The position numbers were made by a program, and so were the translations under genes. DNA of 64,000 nucleotides from Xestospongia bergquistia (lineage: Eukaryota; Porifera; Demospongiae; Haplosclerida; Petrosiidae): the NCBI GenBank assembly GCA_963965975.1, contig OZ014418.1:3670775-3734774 (forward strand). The letters are read 5' to 3'. Shown here one piece after another: positions 11,065-23,285 of this stretch. Every line of letters starts with the position of its first letter. Positions within the stretch are counted from its first letter, which is position 1. The notes below the pieces were generated by a model that ran no database searches, had not been told where the DNA came from, and saw only the letters and a program-made list of their open reading frames with translations.

Positions 11065-14000
11065 TTTATTGCTATAACTGAATTTCAATGGAACTTTTTA
11101 CTTTTAAATAGCAGTGTCAGTAGCTTCAAATTATTCCACAGCTTCAAGATAATTCTTCCTTACCTGATTGATCTTGGTTATCTCTCCTATATCATAACTA
11201 TTACAACTATATACTGAATATATCTCATCTGTCTGCTTCTTCAGTTAGTTCTTTTGAATTTTCACCATCTCTCTTTCAATACTAGCAGAAAACGTTCAGT
11301 CTCAATTTTAGGACAATGCTGCTCTACAGTCTTGACAATATCTTCATTTTGACCCCTAGCTTCTTCATATTTTCTCTTAGCTTCTTGTAGTTTTCTCTTT
11401 ATTTGTTCTCCCTTTTCTTTAAATCAATAACCATTCTAGTAGCTCTCCCTAGCTCATCAGAAAGAAGCAAACTAATATAATATGACAAAAATTAAACAGA
11501 TACACACATCATGTAAATATATCAATACAGAAAATATTACTTCCACTAATTTCAATATTAAGCACAAAAATTAGAAGACATATTTTTATGGAAATCAAGA
11601 GTTCTATTAAGATACTTTGAAAGCAGCCTTCGATTCTTCTACATTGTTAGCTACTTCTTGTACTCTTTGATCCTATCTATCAATGTCTTCTAAATGATTC
11701 TTTAATTCTTCTCTCTTATCAGATATTCGAGTCATGACTTGGTCAAGTTCACACCATTGACCCTATAGTTTCTCTTCTAGTTCTGGTATCTCACTCTTCC
11801 AAGTGTCTATATCCTCTTCCTGCATCAATTTCCTCAATTTTTGCTTGGAGCTCTTCTATTGATTTTCTCATTTCTTGTTGTCTTCTCTGTTCTGTACTGA
11901 TGTGTCTTTTCATTCTGTCCTGCTGTCTCTGAAAATCACAATATCACAACAATTATCTAATTTGGAAAACACATCTATATGCATGACTGTAATTAACTAG
12001 TCTACTACATATCTACTGTACTTGCATAGTCAATAATAAAGGTGAGTGGTAATAAAACAAAATCTATTGTTCCATTGAAATAAATCATTACTTCTTATAA
12101 TTATAATTCTGTTATATGTTGAGTCATATATCAAATAAAATGAAGAAAGCACAAATATATAAAGCAGTATTTGTGGTACTTAAATAACTTCTATAGTTGA
12201 ACTCTACCTTGATATTGATAATTGCTTCTGAGACTTTTCTTTCTTCTTCTTTGTATCCTTTCAATTTTTCACTTAGTTGATTTTTAAAATGACGTTGTTG
12301 TGCTATACTTTCTGCTTTACTAGCATGTAATATACCATAAGGATGACAAATTTTATTTGAATAGTAATGACATAGGGAAGTACTTGATTACCACATATAG
12401 TGTAACCTTAATGGCAGGAATTGGAATGAGTTCTAAGAAGATTTTTGAAGTTTTTTTAAATAGTAAAAACCTGTCTTGGCAGAACATAGCTTTAGGAGGT
12501 ATTACAATAAACAATAGAATTCCTTGATTTATATTCTACTATTTATGGAACACTATGATGTCATGATGTACTTGAAGAAACTGGTCTGGTCAAAGCTTGG
12601 CAAACCAGATTAGTCCTATACTATTAAAACAATAAGATGATCGAAATTGATTGTTCAACTGGAGAACAGTACTGCCATTAAAACCCTATATATATGACTT
12701 ACTGATCTGGCATTTGTAGGTGGATTTAATCATGACATAAGCTATACTAAATACATATACATGATGGTTTATGAACAAACTTACATTTCTCACAAAATCA
12801 TATACTTGTTCCTAAAGAGACAATACAGACTCTTTAAAAGAAGTAACATATATCAATTTCATAATACATTCACTACAATTGTGTAAGTCTGAATATCTCT
12901 ATAAATACTACCTAAAAATTTACTCTTAAAACAAGTCGGAACGTGTTTTCCTGGGTAGCAATGTATAACCTGTTTAACAAAAGACTAAAATTTAAACTCA
13001 CCTTCATGATTATCAACATGAAAACCACACAAATTACCAAATCCAATAGCACATTCATTAGCAAAACACCATTGCTGATCTTTAACTTTTATCAATGATC
13101 CTAGCAGTTGATATTAGTATAAGAATCTTGAGTTATACATAAGGAGGGTTTTATACAGTAATTACCAATAGGTCCTTTGGGTAACTGTTTGAATTCTCTC
13201 TTATGTTGATGAAATGTCTGGACCAGGTCTGTCGTCCATTGACCAATGCACTGAGAGGATTATCATTAGAAGTAATCATTGTAAAGACTCCTCACATTCT
13301 CTAAGTTTCTTTCTCTATCTGAATTACATTAGACATACAAAACAATAGGACAATTAGCAAACTTAAAAATATGACTAATTTCCATGAAATTGTAACTAAG
13401 TACCTTGCAGACTGGTATTTATCATTGACTTGTCAAATCTCTGCTTCTTTTTGCTGATAGTCACGATGAACTGTCTTCAATTTGCACTGTAAATGTGCTA
13501 TCTTTTCCTTTACACTCTCTAACTCAACTGTTAGAGCTACACATTGATCGACTATAGCTTGTGAGTTTCTAAGAAAGGGAGGAAAAATTTTGTAATAATA
13601 TATAATTAACAAATTATAATCTCAACTAAATAAAATGAAATGACAACCTGTTTATAAGTTCATCAAGTTTAGCTTCAAATTCTTTCTTCTCATTTCTCAC
13701 TTTAGACATCTCTTAATTGATAGTCTGTGATCGTTTCTATACAACAAAACAATAAGACTCCACCCACTGATGACACACTCAACAGCTCATTTCTTTTTGT
13801 ATTAGTAACACTGACTTTACTAGTGCCCTCTTGTAACTCTCTTCTTTGCTTCTTCTTGCTTTTCTTTCTTACTCTCCTGTTTCTCTTGAAGTATAATAAT
13901 CTAATATAGCATTTCACAAGATAGAGATGAGTGGAATCAATTCTAAATTCATCTCAAAATATTAACAGTCATCCTGAATAATTATACTGACTAAAGATTC

Positions 14001-14140
14001 CATGTTTTTTTACTTACTTTTCTGCCAATGTTCTCTAGTCTCTCTGTCTCATTTGATACTTCATCTTAAGCAATTTTGGCAGAGAGTTTTGTTTCTCTAG
14101 TTAATGCCCATATATTAACTGGTCTTCCTTAACTTTTAGT
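11065..14140 (-). pseudogene. SMC6: SMC6 hinge and flanking coiled coils, copy C (broken)
   Basis: Minus-strand exons read in order. First come pre-hinge coiled coils: about 14130-14030, 13910-13800, 13700-13650 (KVRNEKKEFEAKLDELINR) and 13570-13440 (DQCVALTVELESVKEKIAHL). The hinge is at 13262-13166 (HKREFKQLPKGPIG) and 13101-13003 (SLIKVKDQQWCFANECAIGF, then NLCGFHVDNHE). Post-hinge coils follow at 11935-11630 and 11450-11250, with EQHCPKIETER, the conserved CP..IE motif after the SMC6 hinge. The hinge resembles the family pattern KP.GPLGACI.L.D. Stops and frameshifts are frequent (for example at about 11830, 11760 and 11690), and both ATPase lobes are missing. The last part (11290-11065) matches copy B inverted. 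SMC5/6 function is DNA repair and chromosome maintenance; this copy cannot encode it. Confidence 0.75.
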
Positions 14141-14359
14141 GTCTGAAGACATTCAATAACTAAGGAGATGAACATGTAATGATTACAAAGTTAAAAAATT
14201 AATTTGACACATATATAATTTCCTATGCTATTATTAGAGTATTAACAGTAGTCATAGTACTTGTATTACAATCCATGTTTAATTAGAATGGTTTGAGATT
14301 ATGCAATTGCTAGTGATGGCTCCACAGTATATTTGCACTATATCACTCCTATGTACACA

Positions 14360-14650
14360 TTAAATAGCTGCAACTATGCTTTCAAGTGTGGCCCACCCAT
14401 CAATTGCATTACTGCTGGAATGTGCTAACTGAGGGGCAAGGTCAGGATAACAATCATGGAGAAATGTTTTCAAGTTTTCTGAAGTTACAGACATCACTTT
14501 GATAACATTTAAAATTTTGTTGAAGGTTACTCCAAATTTTACTCTGATTGAATGAAATGTAGGGCTCATACTTAATGGAACAATCCCATCTATGAAATTT
14601 AAATACTTCTTGATGAATATAAAGGAGATTTTACATATTACCTTGAACAC
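14360..14650 (-). CDS. Helical death-associated module, sponge type (partial)
   Basis: The frame includes DGIVPLSMSPTFHSIRVKFG and LKTFLHDCYPDLAPQLAHSS, and ends WATLESIVAAI. This resembles the same class of helical module as 2043-2354 and 52584-53420. The N-terminal 20 residues may be intronic. No death domain is attached downstream on this strand. Exon of unknown gene or remnant; family assignment is from memory and moderate. Confidence 0.45.
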   Translation of the reverse strand: MFKVICKISFIFIKKYLNFIDGIVPLSMSPTFHSIRVKFGVTFNKILNVIKVMSVTSENLKTFLHDCYPDLAPQLAHSSSNAIDGWATLESIVAAI

Positions 14651-15559
14651 TCATTGCTTATATGAGACAGACTATGGGTAGATGCTACAGTAAGAGACAT
14701 AACAGGATTATCAATATTAACAAAATATACCTTAACTGAGTCATGGTTTGTTTTGTGTTGTTCTGACTTCATATGATTGCTCTACAAATTCTATAATTGC
14801 TGTATCCACTATATAGTAATTATGGACGTGGCTCTTTCTTAAATAGTACTATCATCTGTGGGTGTGGCTCTTTCTTAAATATTAGTACAATATGTAATAC
14901 ATAATATTTTTCCTCATTACAGTATATATAAAGAGTATCGTTGGTGATCAGGTCATGAAGGATAGGGAAATGGAAAAGAGGTCTTATTAACAAAATAACC
15001 TTTGTATGATTTTGCAGTGTCAAGAGATCCAGTGAGGTGTGTCTTTCCTAATGCTGATGTCACCTAGAAAGCTGGTGAATATTATTATTTTGTTTTTTTT
15101 AGTAGACAACTACTAACTACATGTAGTTCTGTATCAACCTCTATAGACAACTCCCTATAATAAAATGTTTCCAAGACTTCTTAAAAACTGTCATTTATAG
15201 AGAGTCCACTTGTGTTAAAATTAATTGTCCTAATTAAAGGGTTGTCCCAATTTACATTATAGGACAAAGAGTTGATATGAACATGATGAAGAGGAAGGCA
15301 ATTTATTTTAAAGCAGGAAAATACAAGTCAATGCTAAAGGTTTATAAACTAGGGTATGATCTAGTAGATAATATCTCCATTTATATAAATAAAATATGGC
15401 AAAGGTAATCTTCTAATTATTACTTCACTTGAAATTCTTTTATGTTTACTAGGTACAAGCATGCCATACATGAATTAACCATTGATGGTAGAACTAGCGG
15501 GAAACATCAAAATTATCCAGGAAATAAAAAATTGTCAAACCTTCATATCATGGACTACT
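14651..15559. other. Mostly non-coding
   Basis: A ~27-bp direct repeat, gtggctctttcttaaat, occurs at 14826 and 14863. Short frames at 14820-15023 (-) translate this repeat and look meaningless. Confidence 0.5.
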
Positions 15560-15712
15560 ATTCTTAGATTGTAAATCATTCTGGTGTGTTCTTCAACAGC
15601 TTCCTTCACTAAAGCATCTAGAACTTGTCTTCTAGTAGCATGAGGGTTGACTAAAGCATTTTTAATCTTCGTAGTTATGTAACTACATGTGAGGATATAG
15701 ATTGTATACAAT
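15560..15712 (-). other. Exon-like helical segment, unassigned
   Basis: Following a tgtag acceptor, the frame TKIKNALVNPHATRRQVLDA continues to VEEHTRMIYNLRIVVHDMK and ends near a gt. It looks like a real amphipathic helical exon, but I cannot place it. It could belong to a gene with the 14360-14650 module. Confidence 0.35.
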
Positions 15713-15867
15713 AATACAATAAGGACCAGAACGTTTTGCCAAACTATTATTTGAAAGAATGTGTTTATTATAATAATAATGTTGGCTTTATAAACCTTAA
15801 TAAAATTATGATGAGATAAACATAATGTTAATAATTATATAGTACAGTTAAGTAAGTTTCATATGCT

Positions 15868-16430
15868 TCACTTTGGCACAACATGATAAGGCATATTAAC
15901 ATTGGTGGCTAGATCTGGTTGCTGGTACACTTGGCTAGTGTTTGAGAGTGCTGAAATGGTATCAGGAGTTGCCTCTACTGGTCTAGAGTAAGTTGGTACA
16001 GATGTAGGTGGAGCATGTGAGTTGTTTTCAGTGGATGAGGCGGAGCTCTGAAGGAGAGTATGATGTGCAGCTGAAGACTGATGTACAAGGTCCTTTTGAT
16101 GTGGGAGCTGATTGGGCATTGGTGTTAGTGTGGCTGAAGACTGTTGAGGCATAGGGTGTTCTGCTGCTATTTGTATTGCAAGTGACTTATGATTAACTAG
16201 TTCTTTACATAATGCATAGCAAAGAGTTCTCCATGTGGGACGGCTTGGTGAGGATTGCATCCATTTTTCAATCATTGCTTTACGACATTCAACTACATCA
16301 CCTCGATGTGTTTTTTCAATTTCTGTCATTACTGGAGGCTTAAGTTTTAGAGCTAATCCTAATTCAGACCAATTAGTAACACCAGCAACAGCTACTATAA
16401 CATCATAAAAGTCACTGCTTGAGTTATAGT
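15868..16430 (-). other. Death-domain exon with Ser/Thr/Pro-rich tail
   Basis: After the acceptor ctcacag the exon encodes VTNWSELGLALKLKPPVMTE, then RKAMIEKWMQ and PTWRTLCYAL. These match helices 2-6 of a death domain, including the W..LG.AL and W...L pattern. About 110 low-complexity residues rich in S, T, P and Q follow to the stop at 15868. Death domains build oligomeric platforms in innate immunity and cell death. Confidence 0.85.
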
Positions 16431-17146
16431 CTGTGAGAAAGGTAAAATCAAACATCAATTTAAATCTAAGTGCCTTATATGCAAGTACATGTATTTTAGG
16501 GCACTCTCTCATTAAATGATAAAGTGTGTAAACTGTACAGTGTAGTTGAGGTTACAGTTATGGTAGATTATATACATGAATTTATATGAAGGGGTATGAA
16601 TTAGAAAACAATTACTTGTGAATGCTATCATGGATACTAAAGCAATGAAGAGGTTAGAAATGCTTCCATAATCATCTATATAAATTCATTGACAAAATAT
16701 ACTATAGTACATCTGTTTATTGTTGAGTAATTGGTACTGGTACTAATCTAGAGACAACTTTGGTCTTTCCAAACTGCCTCTTTGGATAATTAAAATTACA
16801 TAGATGATGTTTCTCTGTCCATATTTTTTAACAGCTGCTGACAATGGCAGACATGTATGCATGACTGTCTTTTATTGTGTGTGTAGGATGTGATAATTTC
16901 ATGAATGAGATAAACACATGTAATTATTATTCATATCAATTATTAATAATGAATATTCAATTTTTCGAAGAAAAATTGGTCTGGGCAAAGCTTAACTGGC
17001 AAACTGACCCCTACGCCCATGTGTGTATATTATACCAGGAGGTCATAATTACAGAGAAAGAGGAACAGAGATGAGTATGAAGTGTCCAATACAATAATTG
17101 AATGTCTAATTTATCCCATGTTGTCTAGTCTCTTCCTTGCTCTAAC

Positions 17147-17340
17147 TACAAAGCAACATATCAGGCAAACTGATAGAAATCTGTCAATGCCTCAAAGAAC
17201 ACCTGAAAGCTGTTGACTTAAGAGACACAAACACTAGTACTGTAGCAGAACATGTCTACAAGACAGGTCACACCATAGATTGGGAGAATATAGTAATCTT
17301 TGAACATCATCCCAATCTCTGGAAATGATGCTTAGAAACA
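17147..17340 (+). mobile_element. Penelope-like GIY-YIG endonuclease remnant
   Basis: The frame reads RDTNTSTVAEHVYKTGHTID, then WENIVIFEHHPNLWK. Upstream, in another frame, is RQTDRNLS, a decayed form of the Y.GQTGR.L motif. The S.VAEH...GH..DW pattern is typical of the GIY-YIG domain at the end of Penelope-like retroelements and related RT proteins. No RT is next to it. It sits inside an intron of the ankyrin-death gene, on the opposite strand. Confidence 0.65.
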
Positions 17341-17617
17341 TCTAGCCACTAATGAAGATAGCGGCACTAGCTGTCCAAACATCTGGCAAAAATGTTTATC
17401 TACATTTTCTTGGTACAAAATAAATTATGTCTCAAGTATTCAATTATTTGTGTTAGTGCTTCACACTCTTCTCCACTATTTCTGTAGTATGGACCCCAGT
17501 TATACTTGTAAGTTTATAACAATACTTTCCTAGTATAGTCACATTGTGAAAATACTATATTGATTAATTAATACTCACAATCTAGTGTTGTGTCATCAAC
17601 AGCTTCTATCCAATTAC

Positions 17618-19397
17618 CTATACAATAAGAAACCAATCAGTTATGATAGTTATAATAATTGCAACATTAATAATAGACATAATTATTAATGCACATATAC
17701 ATGTTGTGTATAGGACAAGCTACTAGTACATAAAATTAATGCTAAAATAATAGAATGTGAAGGAACTGACTAAATTTAATAATTATCAAGTAAAATTGAA
17801 ATGTGTACAAATGATGACAAAACATCACAGACACAACCATAATGATAGTAATCCCTATAGCAAACAGATATATTAAGTATTAACAAAATAGATCAAAACC
17901 TTAGAGTGACACTCAATGAGTACTGGAGTATTGGTTATTATGTAGAATACAAAATGTTCCTAGTCTAGCTGATTTAGTTTGTGATGTTTTGTTATTTAAC
18001 TTCTGTTACTTGTTTGTGAAATGATTAAGATAATTCTAATAAATAAAATAATGGATCTATTAAGAAATTGTGTTCACATAGTGAGTAGGTGTGGTTAGTT
18101 TCATCTCAAAACTGCTACTCTTAACAGCAAAAGGTAGTCTGGTATCTTTGTCAATTTCAACAGGCAATGATGCATATTTATATCAATGTGTTTAATGAAA
18201 TATCTCCATTCATATTAGGGAAATAAATATTATTATTATCACATGACATATAAAAGTTAGATCTGGCAGGAAACAGGACATAGACAGGTAAACATCATAA
18301 TTGCAACATTTAAGTTTACCTGTCTCAATAAAATCAGTCAAAGACACCATACTATACCTTTTGCTTGGGTATGGTAGTTTGGGGATAAGACTAAAGCATA
18401 GTTACTTTTCCATATTGAACAATAAGCAACCCAAAGTCAACCTTAATTATATACAGTCATAAAATTATGCATAGACATAATAATCATATTTAAGTAATAG
18501 TTACAAGGAGAAAACTAAGGTGATTTATAAGCATTGAGTTTTACTTCTAAGGAAGTAACTACCTACATATTATTATATAACAATATCAGTAGTACAGGTA
18601 ATTGAGAGCAATTAAACTACCATAAAGTCTGATCAATCTACATTTCAACTTCATGACTTAGAGTCATAAACAGCTATCAAATCTTAATAATTGTATCAAA
18701 CAATACTATTTAGACAAATAGACACTACCAAAACACTTTAAAAAGACAGTTGAGTTCAGTCAATACATAGATATTTAACATGGAAGGTTACATATCATGG
18801 ACAGAGATTCTAAACATTTAATTGACTTAGCCCTTATTATTATTCCGTGACTCCACATTAAGGTAATTAACCTGGAGCTTATGAATAACAATACACCACA
18901 TTGTTATTAAAGTAACAACATCCATCATAAAATTCAATTAGAATAAAAATTTTTACCACTTTGGTTCATGACCCAGTAATATAAACCTTATTCATTTTAT
19001 AAGAACCCCTTCTCAAATTTCTAAGTCTGCTCCCTATACAAGTATTCAGTAACAATATTATTTGGTATCATACATAGCTCTCAGAATCTGCTAATCTGAG
19101 ATTAATTGTTTCTTTGTTAAACACACATCTACTGAGATTTATTGGCAAGATCACAATAAAAAATGTTAAGATTGAAAAAGTGAACAAAAGCTATAATTTA
19201 GATGAAGAAACACTTTTAAAATGAACATTTTCACAATATACAAAATTATTATGTAACAATGTGTATTCATGTCCATAGAGGTACATGCATACCAAAGCAA
19301 CTAATCATATTCATTGGTTACTACAGTATGTGTCAAAGGTCAATATAAGTAGTCTAATATTTATTCATATCCCACCATTAGAACAAATGATAAACAG

Positions 19398-19398
<1 letters not shown>
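17618..19398. other. Long AT-rich intron (1.9 kb) of the ankyrin-death gene
   Basis: No conserved reading frame is seen. The intron also contains the (TA)n tract that follows, and is unusually long for this gene, whose upstream introns are mostly 50-315 bp. Confidence 0.6.
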
Positions 19399-19437
<39 letters not shown>

Positions 19438-19449
19438 TATATATATATA
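19399..19449. repeat. (TA)n microsatellite
   Basis: About 50 bp of alternating TA with one slip, inside the long intron. Confidence 0.95.
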
Positions 19450-22038
19450 CATATAACATAACCTATGATTTATGGGACCATCTGACTTGTTAGGTAGACA
19501 ATAGTAATTAAAGGATTAATGCTAAAAACTCACTGTCAGAAGAGTGAACTTCTCTTTTGAAATTATCAACTGCTTCTAAGAATAGACATAAACATTATCA
19601 ATTATACACTAATCTATCTATCTATCTGTCTGTTGTCGTTTAAAGATTACTCAAAATTCTCTTTGTCCAGCTACATTTATTACCAATCTTATTTATTAAT
19701 TTAACTACCATCCATAATTCACTAGTAATTCACACATTTATCATCAATAGTTATATCATATGAACTCACCAGTAAACCAAGGACATTTACGATGACAAGA
19801 AATCAAATTGTCATGTCCTTGACATGTCAAATAGATGTCATCATCATGGTGAACATAATCAATGTCTTTACATCTTTCACAGTAAAACCTTGTTTAAGTT
19901 CTTTAAGACAGCTGAGTTGGTAATGATATCACTCAATAGCAGTTTTAATCCCCTCAGAAATAGCTTTTAAAATTGTCAGGACAGTGCTTAAGTAATCCTG
20001 TATAGTAGACTTCAATGTAGTACGTACAATCTACCAGTAGCAACCATCCACTGGAAGAGCATTCAAAACAGATTGTGTTCCGTTGTTGCTGGAATACATT
20101 GTCCGGTTTCTTTAAAGAAAATATTGGTTTCACTTGACGTGTTGTTAAAAAATTTATTAAAGCTGGAAATAAGCCATAAGGAATGGGCTCTTTATCCCAG
20201 GACAAAATAACAGGGTCAAAATTCTTGGTAAAGTGTTGACGTTGGTTGTCAGACAACTGTTTCCAAGGTAGGACACATGGCATGAAGTATTGAACAACAC
20301 TATGTGCTGATGACTTAGAAGGAAGAATTTCAGCAATGATAAGAAGATACTTTAAAAGTTTGATAAAATCGTGTGGTGAGAATATCTCAGTTTGTTCATC
20401 AAGAAGCATCTTGACAAGATCATCTGTAAATAAACCTTCTTTTTTAAATTTGTCAAAAGCATTTGGTAAGAGATACATGTGCAAAGTTGGTAAATCTCCT
20501 AGTGTAGTTAAAAATGAAAGTGATATTAACTTGGACACTTTGTTCAGCAGTGGTTCAGGATGAGTGAACACTATGTTTGGCAGAACTGATGGGAAGTAGA
20601 ATAGCATACCTAGGCCATCAAAATGTATTAAAGCACCCTCAACATCTTCAGGTGTCATGTGAAGATCATTACCAACTTCAAGACATTTATTGCGATTAAT
20701 AATATTATATGACGTAGCTTGACCAAGCTTGGATATGTTGAGCTGAAACAAAAACCATTTGACAGGTAAATCAAATTTTACCATTGTACCAGGAGAAGAT
20801 GTGATCAGCTGATTTAATTCGATTGATTTACTTTGACGGCCAGGACCTTCAGAAATGAGAGTATTAACAGGATGAATAAGCTCTCCCTGTGGTGTAGTAA
20901 TACATATATCTTTGAATTTGGCTAATGATGAATTCAGTGTCCTGTTTTTTTCATCAAGAGATTCAGGACATTCATGAGCTCTGTCTTGGAATGTACCAAA
21001 CACAAGAAGGTGTGGTCGATATGAACAATAGCTTGTACATGTAGTAGGAACTACTGAAGACAGAGAGCGGGCAAAACCAGTGATCATATCAATGTTTGTA
21101 AGTTCTCTTGTCTCTTGAATCTTGAAATGTCTGCCAGCAAGTACAAACCCTGTGTTAGGACAGCTACGTAACTCATCAATAAGTCTAAATAAATAAAATG
21201 ATTTGTAAATAGTGTTACAATAATGGGTTAAAATTCTACTTTCTAATCGACACAGACAATGCACAATTAACAAACTGTTTTGTTATTAAGGAGCCAAAAA
21301 TTACACAATATATTACATCATACCTTAATGTCATAATGTTTAATGAATTACAACGCAAGAATGCAGGAGCAATATCTTGAAAAGCAGCCTGACCTCCTGA
21401 GTCAATACAATAAATCCAACGGACACGATAGAACTCATCCGAACTAGACTCAGAAGAAAGATGAGATACAATCTCGTATCGTATTGACTGAGATGGTGGG
21501 ACTGCTGTTAGCTCAGATGATGAACTTGCTTCAGACTTTGGTGTAGCTCCAGATTGTTGTGATCGCATACGAGGCAAAAATCTACGCCATTTCCTAGTTG
21601 ATTCTGATGAGTTAGTTTGAGTTAATAGCTCAACAGAGGAGTTGCTTACAGATTCATTTAGTCCACGAGACAATCTAGCAATAAACTCATCCTCTTCCAC
21701 TCGAGTAATACCACATTTATCACCTTTAAAGACATTGTCACTTGAGGCTCTGACTGCTGGAGTGACTACGCCAGTACTCTCTCTAGTTTCGGGAGGAGGT
21801 TCATTTAGTAATAGGTGCTGTAGACATGTCTTGCCACTCCCAGGAGCTCCATGAATAGATATATGAGTGATTTCAAGCTGTACCACTTTGCCTTCAGATA
21901 ATGCTTTTTGTAACCGTTTCTTAGCATCATCTACAATGATATATGAGTAACATCTATTGTGGTTACAATGTCCATGTGTTTATATCCATGTACACATTAT
22001 GTATAACATAGTCGTTGAGTAAACACATTGTGTCCTAC

Positions 22039-22990
22039 CTAGACCAGCAAGATATTCTTCAATTTGGGCTTGTCCCTCTTTCCTTGCAATTTGAATGGGA
22101 GTCAAACCCTCCTACATTAACATAATAGAATATTAAACTTATTATTACAAGTACAGTAACTAACTGTGTTTGAGACATTCCAACTTGCTCCTCTGCTAAC
22201 AAGTAACTTAACAATATTCACTTGTCCAGTAGTGCATGCTATCATAAGTGGGGTTGACCTTGTAATCTAATAGTCAAAGATATCATTTATTATAGGTAAT
22301 GTAAACAGGTTTGTCACCTTTGTTTGGATATTGATATCAGCTCCATGATCAATAAGAGCAACAGCAGTTGAGTATCCACCATGCATAGCAAGCCAATGAA
22401 TAGTACTGCGATTTAACTACAACAATGATATTGACATGTACAATATCAGTTATGAGACAATGGGTCATTTGTAGATTATCATTATGCTAACCTCATCAAT
22501 TTCATTGGGATCAGCTCCATGATTTTAAAGTATTTTGACAACTTCAGCATTGTCACAGTAAGCTGCAATACCCAAAGGAGTTTTGCCTCCCTATAACAAC
22601 AAATCTCTTTTGACAAACACAGTGAATCTTTAGTTATACTCTTGACATAATAGATTTTAGTTTGAATATTATAACAAAAAGTAAAGGCTATAATATCCTC
22701 ATATATTTAGTATCAATTCAGTTTCCTTCTGCTCTATATCAAGTGTCACTCAGAGTCTCAAACATATAATTAAAGAAAGTGCTATGATATTGTCAAGAGT
22801 ATCAAGATGATCTAAGTTAGTGGTGGGACACAACAGAAAATTGGATTTTAATACAATAAGAAACAGCTAACAAAGATGTAAATTACATACAAGTATGAAT
22901 TACCTGTCCTTTGAAGTAAATATCAGCTCCCTGATGAATTAGCTGTTCTACTTTCTCATGATCACCATCCAGACAAAGCACCCCAAAGTG
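22039..22990 (-). other. Ankyrin repeat array of the gene above
   Basis: Five exons of 87, 99, 99, 102 and 73 nt each hold roughly one 33-residue repeat, for example TIHWLAMHGGYSTAVALIDH and STPLMIACTTGQVNIVKLL followed by GA. Junctions are phase 0 except the last, a modular exon-per-repeat design. The second unit contains the in-frame TAA at the position where a polar residue follows VVKIL. Confidence 0.8.
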
Positions 22991-23087
22991 CTTCATTCTT
23001 TAATCAAGATAAAATTCAATGAATTACGACCACATTACTCATTTTACATAACCAAATAATAATTCTACTATTAAAAAGTTTTGCTTT

Positions 23088-23110
23088 GGGGGAGTGGGGG
23101 GGGGGGGGGG
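23088..23110. repeat. Homopolymer G tract
   Basis: A G-rich run ending in 15 consecutive G lies inside intron 1 of the ankyrin-death gene. It could form G-quadruplex structures and is a likely spot for sequencing error. Confidence 0.9.
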
Positions 23111-23181
23111 ATAATGAGCCAAATACAAAGCAGTTTCTACTTGGTTACTTCTAAACCACTCACCAAAGCATTTGAGGCCAT

Positions 23182-23285
23182 ACTCTCCTCTTTCGTCTGT
23201 GTAAAGTCATTTCAACGACAAAGGGGTGTAACTTATTAATAGTTTTTATACCGCCTGCATTGTCAGCTAATTTCAGTTACAAATC
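23182..23285. promoter_or_regulatory. Putative bidirectional promoter
   Basis: Only 104 bp separate the start codon of the minus-strand ankyrin-death gene (23181) from that of the plus-strand protease-like gene (23286). Head-to-head spacing this short implies shared regulation. No certain TATA box is visible; a tttttata at 23246 is a weak candidate. Confidence 0.45.

Larger units (their letters stand above)
15868..23181 (-). pseudogene. Ankyrin - P-loop GTPase (Roc/COR-like) - death domain gene, lightly damaged
   Basis: Twelve exons are traceable by ag/gt borders: 23181-23164 (MASNAL), 22990-22904, 22590-22492, 22416-22318, 22266-22165, 22111-22039, 21930-21324, 21184-19770, 19575-19534, 17617-17579, 17504-~17412 and 16430-15868. 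Exons 2-6 are ankyrin repeats, about one per exon. Exon 7 has Walker A GAPGSGKT and a switch-like CIDSGGQAAFQD. Exon 8 is COR-like (PVKWFLFQLNISK, then GALIHFDGLGMLFYFPSVLP). The last exon is a death domain. The fit is a Roco/NLR-like signalling scaffold: ligand or stress sensing, nucleotide switch, death-fold assembly in the cytoplasm. Lesions are TAA in ankyrin 2 (22525-22527) and stop/frameshifts after 19956 in the end of exon 8. Damage is slight, so it may be a young pseudogene, or sequence error may be involved. Exon phases match at every junction I checked. Confidence 0.8.

Noticed and set aside
13702-13917. Basic and hydrophobic frames on both strands
   Set aside because: Both overlap the coiled-coil exon of the SMC6 remnant. 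The low-complexity coding gives open frames by chance.
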